Source: Allobaculum mucilyticum
GTDB taxonomy: Bacteria; Bacillota_I; Bacilli_A; Erysipelotrichales; Erysipelotrichaceae
Assembly (NCBI RefSeq): GCF_022701195.1
Contig: NZ_CP078089.1
Location: forward strand, 558,001 to 622,000
DNA length: 64,000 bases
Direction: 5' to 3'
Both the position numbers and the translations under genes were made by a program. Positions 37,723 through 47,266 of this stretch are shown here, in pieces. Within the stretch, counting starts at the first letter, position 1, and each line of letters starts with the position of its first letter. The notes under the pieces were generated by a model. It worked only from the letters and a program-made list of their open reading frames with translations, made no database searches and was not told where the DNA came from.

Positions 37723-38437
37723 CAACATTCACTCCTCTCAAGATATTCAGAATCCGATCTGTCCGGTCTTCCACTTTGCCGATTTGTCTGGGCTTGAACC
37801 ATTCCAACACAGGAGGATTCTCAATTTGAGTTGATGTCCAATCTGCTGTTGGATTTTCTTCAAAGCGAGTTGTTCGACGGATCGGAAGATTTGGATCAAA
37901 TAGTGATTCATCTCCGATATGCTGAATAGTTACCGGAATTGTGGACAGGATGGGAATACGCTTGTGATTGAGATAGCTGAGAATCCCGAAGCTTTCCAGA
38001 GCATCTTCACCAAAGACGGCATCGATATAGTTGAAGCATTCTTCGACAATACCGATTGGCAGCAGAATGGCACATCCCCACATCGACCAGTCATGATGGA
38101 TATAGGGACTTTCCAGTCCGCTGATGAAGTCGTTATAGGACTCACCATCAAAGGCCATGGTGAAAAGCGAAAAAGCGCAATCAGGATGTGACTGCGCCAT
38201 TTGCTCAATAATCTGCTTGAATCCAGAACAAACCTGGACATCATCGTTCAACACGACTCTGTGGGTAGCTCCTTCTTCATGAGGAAGCAGCCAGGTTTGC
38301 TTGACTGGAAGATAGGGGTTTCCGGTTTCGGCACTTTCATCATAGAAAATATCCTGATCTGTAAGTTCCAACGCATCCCGTAAGTTTTCCACCATCTCTT
38401 GACGCTGGCGGGAAGCGACAATTTTGATATCGACCAT
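37715..38437 (-). CDS. Glycosyltransferase-like phage protein
   Basis: 240 aa, start 38437 (AGGAGG eight bases upstream). GT-A-like features: N-terminal MVDIKIVASRQR, a THRVVLNDDVQVC segment with the acidic NDD metal-site motif, and HDWSMWGCAILLP. Placed between the baseplate protein and the carbohydrate-binding protein, so it could modify phage tail fibres or host surface glycans. Substrate unknown. Confidence 0.6.
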   Translation of the reverse strand: MVDIKIVASRQRQEMVENLRDALELTDQDIFYDESAETGNPYLPVKQTWLLPHEEGATHRVVLNDDVQVCSGFKQIIEQMAQSHPDCAFSLFTMAFDGESYNDFISGLESPYIHHDWSMWGCAILLPIGIVEECFNYIDAVFGEDALESFGILSYLNHKRIPILSTIPVTIQHIGDESLFDPNLPIRRTTRFEENPTADWTSTQIENPPVLEWFKPRQIGKVEDRTDRILNILRGVNVDE

Positions 38438-38449
38438 TCTCATCACCTC

Positions 38450-39979
38450 CTAGGCCGATGTTCTCCACTCGATGCAGTTGAGAATGCAAGTGGACGAACA
38501 CGATGTGGATGGATAGTACAACTTCAAGCATTTTTGGCCACAGACCTCATATGGCTCGACAAAGAGGACTTGATAATAGTTGTTGTTGGTGAAGATCACC
38601 GGCATGATTCCCATCTGGATAGAAGACAAGGCTGCGTCGCCTTGGGTTGTATCCAACGTGCTTTGATATCCGGTGTAGTTCAAGATCAGACCGGATGCCG
38701 AACCTGATGCCTGGTAAGTCCGCAAGAGAAATACATTCGAGTAAACAACATGGGTGGAAGAAGATCGATGGGCATAGAACGTAAAGCGTAAATGACACCA
38801 AAGATAAGGACTGCCGGATGTGAGGGTTGGAACCGATGTTGTCCATCCCGAAGCAGAGCTTGAGGGCGTATCGGAAGTCGAGGTAACTAGGAAATAGGCG
38901 CTCACAGAGCTTAACCGTTCGTTGTAATTTCCAATCAGCACGGGTTGGCTGTCTACGCTTGAACCGTCCTCGTAGTTCACTTTGAAGTACGTCCACATCG
39001 TCGGATAAGAAGAGCTCAGAGTTGGAAGGGTTGTACTCCATCCGGAAGTGGCAGTAGGAGCTGTTGAATTGCTGGAAGAGCGGCAATAGTACTGGACAAT
39101 GCTGGAGATTTTGCTGGTGACATCACTTCCATCGGTTCCATCGATTCCGTCTAGGATTTGAGCGAGCTCTCTGGTCCCGTTAGCATCTGTGATCGTAATG
39201 GTTGTTGTTTTATCCGCCTTTGTTGCACTCAAGGTTGGTGAAACGCCGGAGGGACCTTGGGCTCCTGTATTTCCGTAAACACCCATGATCATTTTGGCTG
39301 TTTCTGTTGTCTGGTTATTGGTCAGCGTGAATCGTAAATAGCCCCAAAGATAGCGGTAGCCAGACGTAAGCGTCGGGACACTTGTCGAGTAGCCGCTGGT
39401 TGGTGCGGAGGTGCTGCTTGTCGATCTGGCTAGATAAACAGAGACTGACTGTACGCCGACTCCTTGTGCACCTTTGATATTGACCGGACTTGGATTATCC
39501 AGTCCACCATCATTGGTCCATGAGATGACGCCAGCAGAAGAAACGGAAGGTGTGAAGGTTGTTCCTGTCCGCTTTCCGGTGATGCCTCCAGAATCCGCAA
39601 GAGCTTCATTCACCAGATCCATCAACGAGTGAACCGTATCGGGATCAAGAAGATCAGTCACACTGGCTCCCTCACCAACACGGTATCGAACGAGGGAGGA
39701 AGTGATTCTCTGGTTTCCTTTCTCGCCCATGATCCCAATGAAGACTGTTCCGGATTCTTCAAGGACAGCTACAGGGATGAGGGTCTGGCCAGAATTGTCC
39801 AAATCAGAAAAATAGCAGTCCAGTCCATTTCTGGAAAAGACTGCTGTTTTGGCAAATCCGCTCCACTCAGCATCAAAAGTGACTTTGATCGAGTCGATAT
39901 TCTGCGCTCCGGAAAAGATCGGATTGAGATCAGAACCAGTCAGAACGCGCTGACTGATTTGTAATGGCAGAACGCTCAT
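38450..39979 (-). CDS. Baseplate/receptor-binding minor structural protein
   Basis: 509 aa. N-terminal baseplate-like domain (about 1-110), a short collagen-like stretch (YGNTGAQGPSG), three repeats of about 48 residues with a APTxxGWSTxxPTLxxxYPYLW-type pattern (about 180-390), and a unique C-terminal domain probably contacting the receptor. ATGA overlap with the upstream gene. Confidence 0.7.
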   Translation of the reverse strand: MSVLPLQISQRVLTGSDLNPIFSGAQNIDSIKVTFDAEWSGFAKTAVFSRNGLDCYFSDLDNSGQTLIPVAVLEESGTVFIGIMGEKGNQRITSSLVRYRVGEGASVTDLLDPDTVHSLMDLVNEALADSGGITGKRTGTTFTPSVSSAGVISWTNDGGLDNPSPVNIKGAQGVGVQSVSVYLARSTSSTSAPTSGYSTSVPTLTSGYRYLWGYLRFTLTNNQTTETAKMIMGVYGNTGAQGPSGVSPTLSATKADKTTTITITDANGTRELAQILDGIDGTDGSDVTSKISSIVQYYCRSSSNSTAPTATSGWSTTLPTLSSSYPTMWTYFKVNYEDGSSVDSQPVLIGNYNERLSSVSAYFLVTSTSDTPSSSASGWTTSVPTLTSGSPYLWCHLRFTFYAHRSSSTHVVYSNVFLLRTYQASGSASGLILNYTGYQSTLDTTQGDAALSSIQMGIMPVIFTNNNYYQVLFVEPYEVCGQKCLKLYYPSTSCSSTCILNCIEWRTSA

Positions 39980-40305
39980 ACTCCACCTTCTTTCAGAATT
40001 GGCAACAGCGCCATTGCCTGTCTTGGCGTCATGGTATTCAGTGCTTTAAAGAGTTCTGCAGAATCGATGGGTTCGATGTTCACATCATTTTCGATGGCCA
40101 GCAATTCCGTGAATGGAGCTTCTTCCGGGACGCCATTTTCACCTTTGGGCAATTTCTCAATGACCAGGGCTATAGAACGTCTCAGGCTTTCAAGACTCAG
40201 AAAGATCTGACTGAGCTGAAACGCCAGTTTCACCGGAAGAGTCTGTTCCATCAGCCCTTCCAGCGAGCAGGCTAAGTCGAAGATTTGTGCGTTGGTTAAT
40301 TTCAT
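39976..40305 (-). CDS. DUF1617-like phage protein
   Basis: 109 aa, helical, beginning MKLTNAQIFDLACSLEGLME and with a conserved-looking C-terminal MTPRQAMALLPILKEGG. AAAGGAG precedes the ATG. Proteins of this kind lie between tail endopeptidase and baseplate genes of Gram-positive siphoviruses; role unknown. Confidence 0.6.
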   Translation of the reverse strand: MKLTNAQIFDLACSLEGLMEQTLPVKLAFQLSQIFLSLESLRRSIALVIEKLPKGENGVPEEAPFTELLAIENDVNIEPIDSAELFKALNTMTPRQAMALLPILKEGGV

Positions 40306-40317
40306 CGGTTACTCCTT

Positions 40318-40419
40318 TCAGTTCCTCTTGGGATACGACAGATTGCGTCCGCTGCTGAACCGAATGGTCCATTGGCTGGACTTCATCCGCCTGGCTGCAT
40401 GCCGGGAATATATATTCAC
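40318..40419 (-). CDS. Short phage protein (33 aa), GTG start
   Basis: VNIYSRHAARRMKSSQWTIR then FSSGRNLSYPKRN. The GTG directly follows the TGA of the tail protein gene, with GGAGGT twelve bases upstream inside that gene, suggesting translational coupling. An internal ATG would give 22 aa. Support is from position and codon layout only. Confidence 0.4.
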   Translation of the reverse strand: MNIYSRHAARRMKSSQWTIRFSSGRNLSYPKRN

Positions 40420-43290
40420 TCAATAGATCACACCTCCAGAGATTTTGCAGTTGTACCACTCCTGAACGGTTCCATCTGAATTGATGGAAATTGGCAGTTT
40501 GATGCTGGTGGGAGATGACCAGCTGCCAAAACCGGAATACCCGCTGCTGTTGACAATATCCGGCTGCTGCAGATTGCAGTTTTTCAGGTGGTGGTAATGA
40601 AAGTCGGCATTGTCGAAAAAGTCTACTTCACAGCTGAAGTAGAGATGATCACGAACATAATCACCAAAGCTCTTATTTGCATAGAGCATCTGGACAATAT
40701 AATTTCCAGAGCTGCTGACTTTAGCCGCCCAGGCCATATAAGCGCCATCAGGATCAAGATCGAATACGAGTCCTCGAGCTGAAGAATAGCCCGTGAAAGA
40801 ATTGACACCGATTCGTCCCAGGTTATAGCTGTCGCGCCAGAAAGTCATTCCGCTTTGACCAAGCTGCATGAGCCGATTGGCAGCTGTCTTTGAAGAGGCG
40901 GAGAAGATATTGATCGTCCCGCCGCTGAATTCGATGTAATTGGAAATATTGCTCCAGGCGATGCGAACTGCTTCAGCATTCTGTTGAATATAGGAAGCGA
41001 TCTGGCTGGTTCCAACCTTGGTGGAAACGGTCGAAACGATGGAATCGTAGTTCATCTGAATTGATGCCTGCGTGGTGGTCAATTCCGACATCTTTTTCTG
41101 ATAGTCCGTCGCTTTCTGTCCTTCTTCCAGTTTGAAACGGGAGAACGTTACGAAATTAGATGTGCCAGGTGCTCCAGTCTTCTTGAGCGTGATCCCGAAC
41201 GTTGAGGGCGATGCGCTGCTCCCCACGCGGAAAGTGATCGAGATCCGGTAATCATAGGAAGGCGGTTTAATGGTGGCGGCAATCACACCGGTTGTCTGAT
41301 CTGCTTCAAGAGTCATGGTGCTGCTGTTGGTTGTTTTCACAGCTTCCAGCAGTTTTCTTCCAGTACGGATTTCAAGGGTTACCGGTGAGGGTTGTGCTCC
41401 TCGTATGTAGGCGCTGAAGGTGTAGTAGTGATTCTGATTGAATGAAATGCTGATTCCCTGAGATGTCAAGATCTCCACATCTCCAGAGATGGAATCGTCG
41501 AATTGCATCGTCTTTGCTCCACTTACATAGTTGGTTGAGACCGCACAATTGGCATGCCGTTTCCAGGTGTATGTGCTGCCCCAATCCGCTGTATAAGGAA
41601 GCAGGTTATTTGGCATTGCGTACTCCTGATAAACCTGCAGCTGAATCGAATCGGTCTTCAGGTCAATCTCGCTTTTGGAATAGTACTGAGCGAGCTGTTC
41701 TCGAAACTGTCCGTCTGTATAGTCTTTGGCCTGCTGATAAACGGAAAGACTGATGGAGTCCATGGCGTTGGTGATCCGTGATTCTGTCTCCACCTGTGTC
41801 CAGTAAGCTTTGAGCTTCTCGGATGTATCTGCTTTGGCCGCAGCCAGACCGTCCGAGATACTCTGCTCGACACTCGTTCGATAGGAGATATCGATCTTTT
41901 CAGCTGTAACGGAATTTGCTGCGACCATGTTACCGGCAATGGTTCCATCCATGGTCATGGCTGTCTGATAAGGCCCGGCATAGCCGTTGGACGAGAAGCC
42001 AAGACCACCCATGTTCCATCGCCAGACGTTCTGAGCGGTTTCCAGATCTTCTGTATCAATGATGCAGATTTCCTGAATCTGTCCTTGTTCATCCTGGACT
42101 TGAACGACATGTCCGTATTTGCCGAATGTGGTCAGAAGCTGGCTGGCCTGTTCTTTCGCTTCCTCCAGCAGAGAATTGGGCGTTCTCATCGCCTGGATCT
42201 TCTGGGTGATCGAGACCTGGGCAGAAGAAGTCGAGCTGGTAAACGAGGCAGGCTTGCCGCCCAGGTGGTAAAGGTTCTGGTCTGGCTGAAGCAGATGGAG
42301 TCTCATGCTGGTCAGCGGGAAAACCTCATCCATGTCGTGATAGTCAGACTGAACCCGGATTCGATCGAGCAGACGGAAGTCATCCACATTCACATCCAGA
42401 ATGGAGAGATCAACCGCGCTGATTTCCAGCTGCAGATCTTCAAACTGCTGATGGTCCAGATACTCCTGGCCTTCTGTTTTCAGCAGTGAAGAGGTGTGGA
42501 TATCGTCATAGGTCACGACTTTGCAGATTCGACCATACTTCGCAATGGCTGATGGTGATTCGATATAGTCCTTGCCGCCATTGACAGAAGCGATGGAGAC
42601 ACGCTCTTCCAATGCTTCAATCGATCGGCTTTCGACAGTTGCCCCCAGTGGGATCACCACTGTAGCCAGCTGATCGGACGAGCTGGAACAGACGAAATCC
42701 ATCAGGTTTTCTTTAAAACGGATCATCTGTCTGCAGGCTCTGGGATAGTCATTTAGAATGTCCAGATAGCGATGGCCATCCTGATGACGAATGGCGATCA
42801 TGCCGCCAAGGCGGCCGATCACTTTATCCAGCAGGCAGAACAGGGTGGATTCGTAGTTGGTGTATCGGTATAAAGAATCATTGGGATCACTGATGTTTAC
42901 CACGCCAAGATCGAACTTTTCTTCGCATTGCTCGTTGTGGTTGTTGAGCAGCGTCTGGATGAATCCACGAACGGACTGATTGTGGTATTCCGCTGGTCGC
43001 TGAATGGAATCGGCCAGATACGACAATTCGCCATCTGCTGTGATGGTCTTTGTCTTATAGAAGTCCGTTTCAATGCTGGAAACACGTCCGTAGAAAATGG
43101 CGTCCTCATCCTTGAAAACGGTGATTCTGGACGATTGGACGATCTGCTCATAGGCCACGTGGGATGTTGTAAGTGAAAAGGAAAAGGAGCCAACCTCGTT
43201 TTGAGCCAGCTCCAGAATGGGATCGATCAGCAGAATGGACTTTGACGGATCCATCAGACAGACCGAATCGGAATAGACGGTGTACATCAA
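40420..43290 (-). CDS. Tail-associated protein (Tal/minor structural, endopeptidase-type)
   Basis: 956 aa. The N-terminal about 370 residues are the conserved gp27-like hub of siphovirus Tal proteins (PILELAQNEVGSFSFSL, DEDAIFYGRVSSI, LGGMIAIRHQDGHRYLDIL). A coiled-coil rich middle (about 440-570) and beta-rich carbohydrate-binding-like segments follow. Forms the tail tip and contacts the cell surface. ATGA overlap with the distal tail gene. Confidence 0.88.
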   Translation of the reverse strand: MMYTVYSDSVCLMDPSKSILLIDPILELAQNEVGSFSFSLTTSHVAYEQIVQSSRITVFKDEDAIFYGRVSSIETDFYKTKTITADGELSYLADSIQRPAEYHNQSVRGFIQTLLNNHNEQCEEKFDLGVVNISDPNDSLYRYTNYESTLFCLLDKVIGRLGGMIAIRHQDGHRYLDILNDYPRACRQMIRFKENLMDFVCSSSSDQLATVVIPLGATVESRSIEALEERVSIASVNGGKDYIESPSAIAKYGRICKVVTYDDIHTSSLLKTEGQEYLDHQQFEDLQLEISAVDLSILDVNVDDFRLLDRIRVQSDYHDMDEVFPLTSMRLHLLQPDQNLYHLGGKPASFTSSTSSAQVSITQKIQAMRTPNSLLEEAKEQASQLLTTFGKYGHVVQVQDEQGQIQEICIIDTEDLETAQNVWRWNMGGLGFSSNGYAGPYQTAMTMDGTIAGNMVAANSVTAEKIDISYRTSVEQSISDGLAAAKADTSEKLKAYWTQVETESRITNAMDSISLSVYQQAKDYTDGQFREQLAQYYSKSEIDLKTDSIQLQVYQEYAMPNNLLPYTADWGSTYTWKRHANCAVSTNYVSGAKTMQFDDSISGDVEILTSQGISISFNQNHYYTFSAYIRGAQPSPVTLEIRTGRKLLEAVKTTNSSTMTLEADQTTGVIAATIKPPSYDYRISITFRVGSSASPSTFGITLKKTGAPGTSNFVTFSRFKLEEGQKATDYQKKMSELTTTQASIQMNYDSIVSTVSTKVGTSQIASYIQQNAEAVRIAWSNISNYIEFSGGTINIFSASSKTAANRLMQLGQSGMTFWRDSYNLGRIGVNSFTGYSSARGLVFDLDPDGAYMAWAAKVSSSGNYIVQMLYANKSFGDYVRDHLYFSCEVDFFDNADFHYHHLKNCNLQQPDIVNSSGYSGFGSWSSPTSIKLPISINSDGTVQEWYNCKISGGVIY

Positions 43291-43715
43291 AGACTCCTTT
43301 CCAGCGGCGTACCCAGTTTTGCGACGGGCTCTTTAAACGGATCGCAGTCAGCGGTGATGATTACTTCTGTAATCGCTGGGCAATTCTTCTGAACATGAAC
43401 GGAAAGACGGCCCATCCAGTAATACTCTGGATCGTTGTCCATAATAAAAGCCATCCGCTTTCCATGCAGAGCGTTCATCAGCTCTGACTGCAGATGGCCG
43501 TCGGTATCGTGTTCAGTCCAGAAGTTCATCGTGATTGATCGGTTGAGATAGGTCGTTTGACCATAGAGCGTATCGGTTAAGTCCAGGAAACCATTGCGCC
43601 CCGGAACCTGAAGCCTGTAAGTCTGAACTTCCGGTTCATTAATCTCAAGAGAAGCGAAGCGCAGTTTCCAGTCCTTGGCGGTGTGGTAAAGATTGTCAAA
43701 CTGAACGCCGAGCAT
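43287..43715 (-). CDS. Distal tail protein (Dit-like)
   Basis: 142 aa, start 43715 (GGGAGGTG five bases upstream). Layout LQVPGRNGFLDLTDTLYG ... SITMNFW ... ALHGKRMAFIMDNDPEYYWMGRL typical of siphovirus Dit N-terminal domains that join tail tube to tip. Shorter than two-domain Dits. Confidence 0.85.
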   Translation of the reverse strand: MLGVQFDNLYHTAKDWKLRFASLEINEPEVQTYRLQVPGRNGFLDLTDTLYGQTTYLNRSITMNFWTEHDTDGHLQSELMNALHGKRMAFIMDNDPEYYWMGRLSVHVQKNCPAITEVIITADCDPFKEPVAKLGTPLERSL

Positions 43716-43730
43716 GGCATCACCTCCCAT

Positions 43731-43766
43731 GAAAAAAGCTCAGCTGATTAAGGTCAGACTGAGCTT
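43731..43766 (-). terminator. Terminator between the DUF4177 gene and Dit
   Basis: AAGCTCAG (43736-43743) pairs with CTGAGCTT (43759-43766), T6 tail on the minus strand, ending 16 bases before the Dit start. Tail-tip genes must be reached by read-through, or by a promoter inside 43767-43906 that I could not define. Confidence 0.65.
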
Positions 43767-43906
43767 GAAGCATCTCTTTTGTAAAATTAAAAATGGATTA
43801 ACCCAATTTTCAGGATATAAAGGCGTTATTAAAGCAAAGTTCAAGCCCGTCAGAAGTCAGCTTGGGGCTTTATTGTTTTTGTTTGTAATGGCTGAGAACT
43901 TTCTAG

Positions 43907-44173
43907 TTAGCTGACTTTTTCAAAGACAAGGGTGGCCTGAATTCGATCGCCTCCACCAAGGCCTTTGCTTCCACCATTGGCAGTAGAAATGGTATGAAGC
44001 CGGTATCCCTTCTGAGCTTGTTGATTAATAACGTTTTCCAGTTCTGTAAGATTTCCGGATCCTGTTCCAAAGAACTTCTCCTTTAAGGTAACCTGCAGAA
44101 CCACATACTGATAATTGTTTCCCGAAGCAGTAGAAAATGATGATTCCTGTTGCAAAGTATTAAAGAATCCCAT
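43907..44173 (-). CDS. DUF4177-type small protein
   Basis: 88 aa from ATG 44173 (AAGGGG upstream). YQYVVLQVTLKEKFFGTGSG ... LENVINQQAQKGYRLHTIST matches the DUF4177 pattern (strand, helix, GYRL/GWEL). Inserted between tape measure and Dit and followed by a terminator, so probably a cargo gene rather than a structural one. A second, shorter DUF4177-like gene is at 60710-60877. Confidence 0.7.
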   Translation of the reverse strand: MGFFNTLQQESSFSTASGNNYQYVVLQVTLKEKFFGTGSGNLTELENVINQQAQKGYRLHTISTANGGSKGLGGGDRIQATLVFEKVS

Positions 44174-44213
44174 ACACACAATCCCCTTTCTTTCTTTTTA
44201 ATGAGATTTCGAT

Positions 44214-46985
44214 TTATCGAACCTTATTCAATTTTGCCAGCTCCTGATCCATCGGTTTCACAATCTGCCTGGCCAGAATCCTTCCATCGACGACAAGACT
44301 GACTTCGACTTTCGAGTCTGCCATGGCGCTTTTCAGGCTTCTTTCCATGCTGGAATAATCAAACTCAATCACAGAAGGTTCTCGGCTTACAGGGGCCAGC
44401 AGGCTCATGGCGTTTCGGATTCCATCGTTGATCATGCTCATCAAAGACTGAGCGCCAACCACGACTTCTTTGCCGGATTCACCACCGCCAAGCAGTCTTC
44501 CATTCTGCATTCCAAAGATTGTTGGGCCATCAAGGATCATGCCCTTTGGCATGGCTTTAGCGTACCATTCAATCCCGATGGAGGGAAGACCGCCATCAAA
44601 CCAGTCCAAAGGATTAATCGATCCGGAAATGGAAAAATGCGGCAGCGGAATATGAGGCCAGTGAAATTCAAAATTGAAGAATCCTTTAATGGCATCAATC
44701 GCATGAGAGACGATATCTCGAGCTCCCTCAATCTTGTCTTTGATCCAGTTGTAGATATTTCCAAACACCTCGCTGACTTTGTTCCAGGCATCGGAAATCG
44801 GGTTGATGATGTGGTCTTTGATGCCGTTCCAAACGGACTGAGTCTTCTCGCTGATCCAGTTCCAGGCATTGGAAGCAGCAGTTTTGATCCCTTCAATCGC
44901 TCCGGAAAAGAATCCGGTAATCCCATCCCATATGCCTTCAAAGAAGGACTTGATCCCGTTCCATGTGTCTTCCCAGGTAGTCCCAAACCAACCGCAGACA
45001 ACGTCCAGAATGTCTTTCATAGTATTGAGGATGTTATCGAACCAGTCCTTGATTCCATTCCAGACATCCTCGAAGACTTCTTTCACACCTTGCCAAACCA
45101 GATCCCAGTTTCCTGTAAAGAGTCCGGAGAAAACATCGAATAGTCCGGTCAAAACATTGAGGACAGTTTCCAAAGTCGTAGCGATAAACTGGAACGCTCC
45201 CTCAAACACAGGGGCCAGAAAGGCGCAGAATCCATCCCAGAGTGTTTTCAAAACCTCGGTGATGTCTTCGAATTGAAAGCCAAGGGCGTTTAAACGATCG
45301 ACGATCCCTTGAAAGAAGTTTTGAAATGCCTCAACGATAGAGTTCCAGATTTCCATAATATTCGTTCTGAACTCTTCGTTGGTGTTCCAAAGGTGAACAA
45401 ACGCTGCGACTAGGGCAGCTACAGCAGCAGCCGCAGCTATAACAGGAGCACTAATTCCTCCCAGAGCTGCGATGAGTTTCCCGCCCATCGTCTCAACCGA
45501 ACCGAAGTATTTAATAAGAGCCGACAAGCCGGTGCTCATCTTTCCGATTGCAATTAAAGCAGGACCAATTGCAGCCGCAAGGCCACCGATGACAAGGATC
45601 ATCTGCTTCTGGCCATCAGAGAGATTGGAGAACCATTCAGCGAGTTTTTTGGCAGCTTCAACCAGCTTTTCAAACACAGGGGCTAGAGCAGTCAGAAGTG
45701 TTTCACCGATTTCTTTACCAGCGATTTTCAGATTGTTCATCGCTGTGGTCAGTTTGTCTGGTGCATCCTGAGTTCCCTCGAATGTGTCTGTGACTGTGCC
45801 TTTGAAATCGTCCAGACTGCTGGAAAGATCATCGACACTGAAACGGCCTTCACGAATTGCCTGGGTCATTTCGAGAGCGCCTTTCTTTCCAAAAAGCTCC
45901 GTTGCGATTTGAAGTGCCTCGGTCTCGCTGCTTGCTCCTTTGATCGCCTGCATGGTCTCGCCCAAAGACTGGGAGAGTGTTTTTCCCTCAGCTGTGGCGT
46001 TTTGCTGCGCTTTTTTCAATCCAGCTAAAGCAGAATCGGCATTGACGCCATTCTTTTCGAACTGCGCGAGTAAATTCACCGATTCATCTATGGAAAGCCC
46101 CATCTCCTTGAAGACGGGGCCATTTTTCTGAACAGAATTCATCAGATCATCGACGGAGATGCCGGTTGCCTGGGCCTGTGTGGTCAAAAGGCCAAGATAG
46201 CCCTGGGCGTCTTCTGCTCCCAAGCCAAAGATCTGCAGGTTCTTATTAACGGAACCAACAGCTCCGTTGAGGTCTGTTTCGTTGATCTGCGCAAACTGGA
46301 TGAATTGCGAGGAGAGCTGCTCCAAAGAGTCTCCGGTCAGGCCAAAGCGGGTGTTGACCTCACCAATGGCGATTCCGGCATCGGCAGCAGAGGTTGGAAG
46401 CGAACCAAATACAGAATCCATGCTCTTTTGCAAAGACTCAGCTGCTTCACCTGTCGCACCGGTCTTGGTAATGATGATGTCATAACCCTCATCGATCTCA
46501 TTGAATGCTGCGACAGAACCAGCAGCCATGGCGGATACGCCAGCAGTAACGGGAAGCAAGGCAGTTCCGACTTTTTCAGTCTTCTCACCAAACTCTCCCA
46601 GCTTAATCCCCATAGCCTGGACACTTCCGTTGAAATTGTTCTGCTGGGCTTCCAGATTCTCCAAAGCTTTCTGGGTGGTAGCGATCTTTCTTTCCAGTTC
46701 AGTGTATTCCGTTCCGGTCAGATCTTTACCGGAAGCAACGTATTGCTTTTGGGCTTCCTTTAAAAGAGCCAGCTCTTCTTTGGTGGAGCCGATGGATTTG
46801 GATAACAGCTGCTGCTTCTGGTTAAGCAAATCGACATTCTTGGGATCAAGCTTCAGGGCCGCATTTACATTCTTCAAAGAACTCTGAAGTTCTCTGGATT
46901 GTTTGATAGGCGCTTTGAGAGCATCCACCAGTTTGGTGGTCGAACCATTGATCTCAAGGGTGATCCCTTTGATGTTGCCAGCCAT
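44214..46985 (-). CDS. Tail tape measure protein
   Basis: 923 aa, start 46985 (AAGGAG upstream; overlaps the chaperone stop as TAATG). N-terminal coiled coil (20-130), TP901-type tape-measure core around 180-400, hydrophobic segments (LIAALGGISAPVIAAAAAVAALVAAFVHLW near 510-540), tryptophan-rich 11-residue-like repeats (IWDGITGFFSGAIEGIKTAA) and a C-terminal FGMQNGRLLGGGESGKEVVVG motif. Sets tail length. Confidence 0.93.
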   Translation of the reverse strand: MAGNIKGITLEINGSTTKLVDALKAPIKQSRELQSSLKNVNAALKLDPKNVDLLNQKQQLLSKSIGSTKEELALLKEAQKQYVASGKDLTGTEYTELERKIATTQKALENLEAQQNNFNGSVQAMGIKLGEFGEKTEKVGTALLPVTAGVSAMAAGSVAAFNEIDEGYDIIITKTGATGEAAESLQKSMDSVFGSLPTSAADAGIAIGEVNTRFGLTGDSLEQLSSQFIQFAQINETDLNGAVGSVNKNLQIFGLGAEDAQGYLGLLTTQAQATGISVDDLMNSVQKNGPVFKEMGLSIDESVNLLAQFEKNGVNADSALAGLKKAQQNATAEGKTLSQSLGETMQAIKGASSETEALQIATELFGKKGALEMTQAIREGRFSVDDLSSSLDDFKGTVTDTFEGTQDAPDKLTTAMNNLKIAGKEIGETLLTALAPVFEKLVEAAKKLAEWFSNLSDGQKQMILVIGGLAAAIGPALIAIGKMSTGLSALIKYFGSVETMGGKLIAALGGISAPVIAAAAAVAALVAAFVHLWNTNEEFRTNIMEIWNSIVEAFQNFFQGIVDRLNALGFQFEDITEVLKTLWDGFCAFLAPVFEGAFQFIATTLETVLNVLTGLFDVFSGLFTGNWDLVWQGVKEVFEDVWNGIKDWFDNILNTMKDILDVVCGWFGTTWEDTWNGIKSFFEGIWDGITGFFSGAIEGIKTAASNAWNWISEKTQSVWNGIKDHIINPISDAWNKVSEVFGNIYNWIKDKIEGARDIVSHAIDAIKGFFNFEFHWPHIPLPHFSISGSINPLDWFDGGLPSIGIEWYAKAMPKGMILDGPTIFGMQNGRLLGGGESGKEVVVGAQSLMSMINDGIRNAMSLLAPVSREPSVIEFDYSSMERSLKSAMADSKVEVSLVVDGRILARQIVKPMDQELAKLNKVR

Positions 46986-47259
46986 TATCTCACTCCTTTC
47001 TCTTTCAGCTTCCAAAGAGAAGTACGGTCAGGTTCTGTCTTTTCATACAGGAAGCAATTTCTCAGATATTTTCTGCCGTCCTCTGTCTGCTGCATCCGAT
47101 AGATGTAGGCGTCTTTTCGATACTGCAGGTACTCTTCATAGAGAAGCTGGTCGATTTCATGGAAATTCAGTCCGGTGTATTCCATGACCAGATGTTCATA
47201 GAAGGTCTCAATGTCATACGGCTGCCCTTCGCTCTGGACAGGATAGAAGGGCAGCTCTA
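46985..47259 (-). CDS. Tail chaperone extension (gpT-like), reached by -1 frameshift
   Basis: The frame begins at the slippery site, and its conserved part GLNFHEIDQLLYEEYLQYRKDAYIYRMQQTEDGRKYLRN is typical of the second half of gpG-T chaperones. The slip A AAA AAC at 47260-47266 (minus) fuses it to the 99-aa protein to give about 190 aa. An internal ATG at 47185 exists but has no good ribosome binding site. Confidence 0.75.
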
Positions 47260-47266
47260 GTTTTTT
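47221..47266 (-). promoter_or_regulatory. Programmed -1 ribosomal frameshift signal
   Basis: Heptamer A AAA AAC in the zero frame (GCA AAA AAC TAG), then after four bases a perfect 10-bp stem GCTGCCCTTC/GAAGGGCAGC (47221-47230 with 47246-47255) around a 15-base loop. The -1 frame leads straight into the gpT-like sequence. Confidence 0.85.

Noticed and set aside
43767-43906. AAGCCC/GGGCTT hairpin as a plus-strand terminator
   Set aside because: No plus-strand gene ends here; the stem is short and may be chance or part of a leader.
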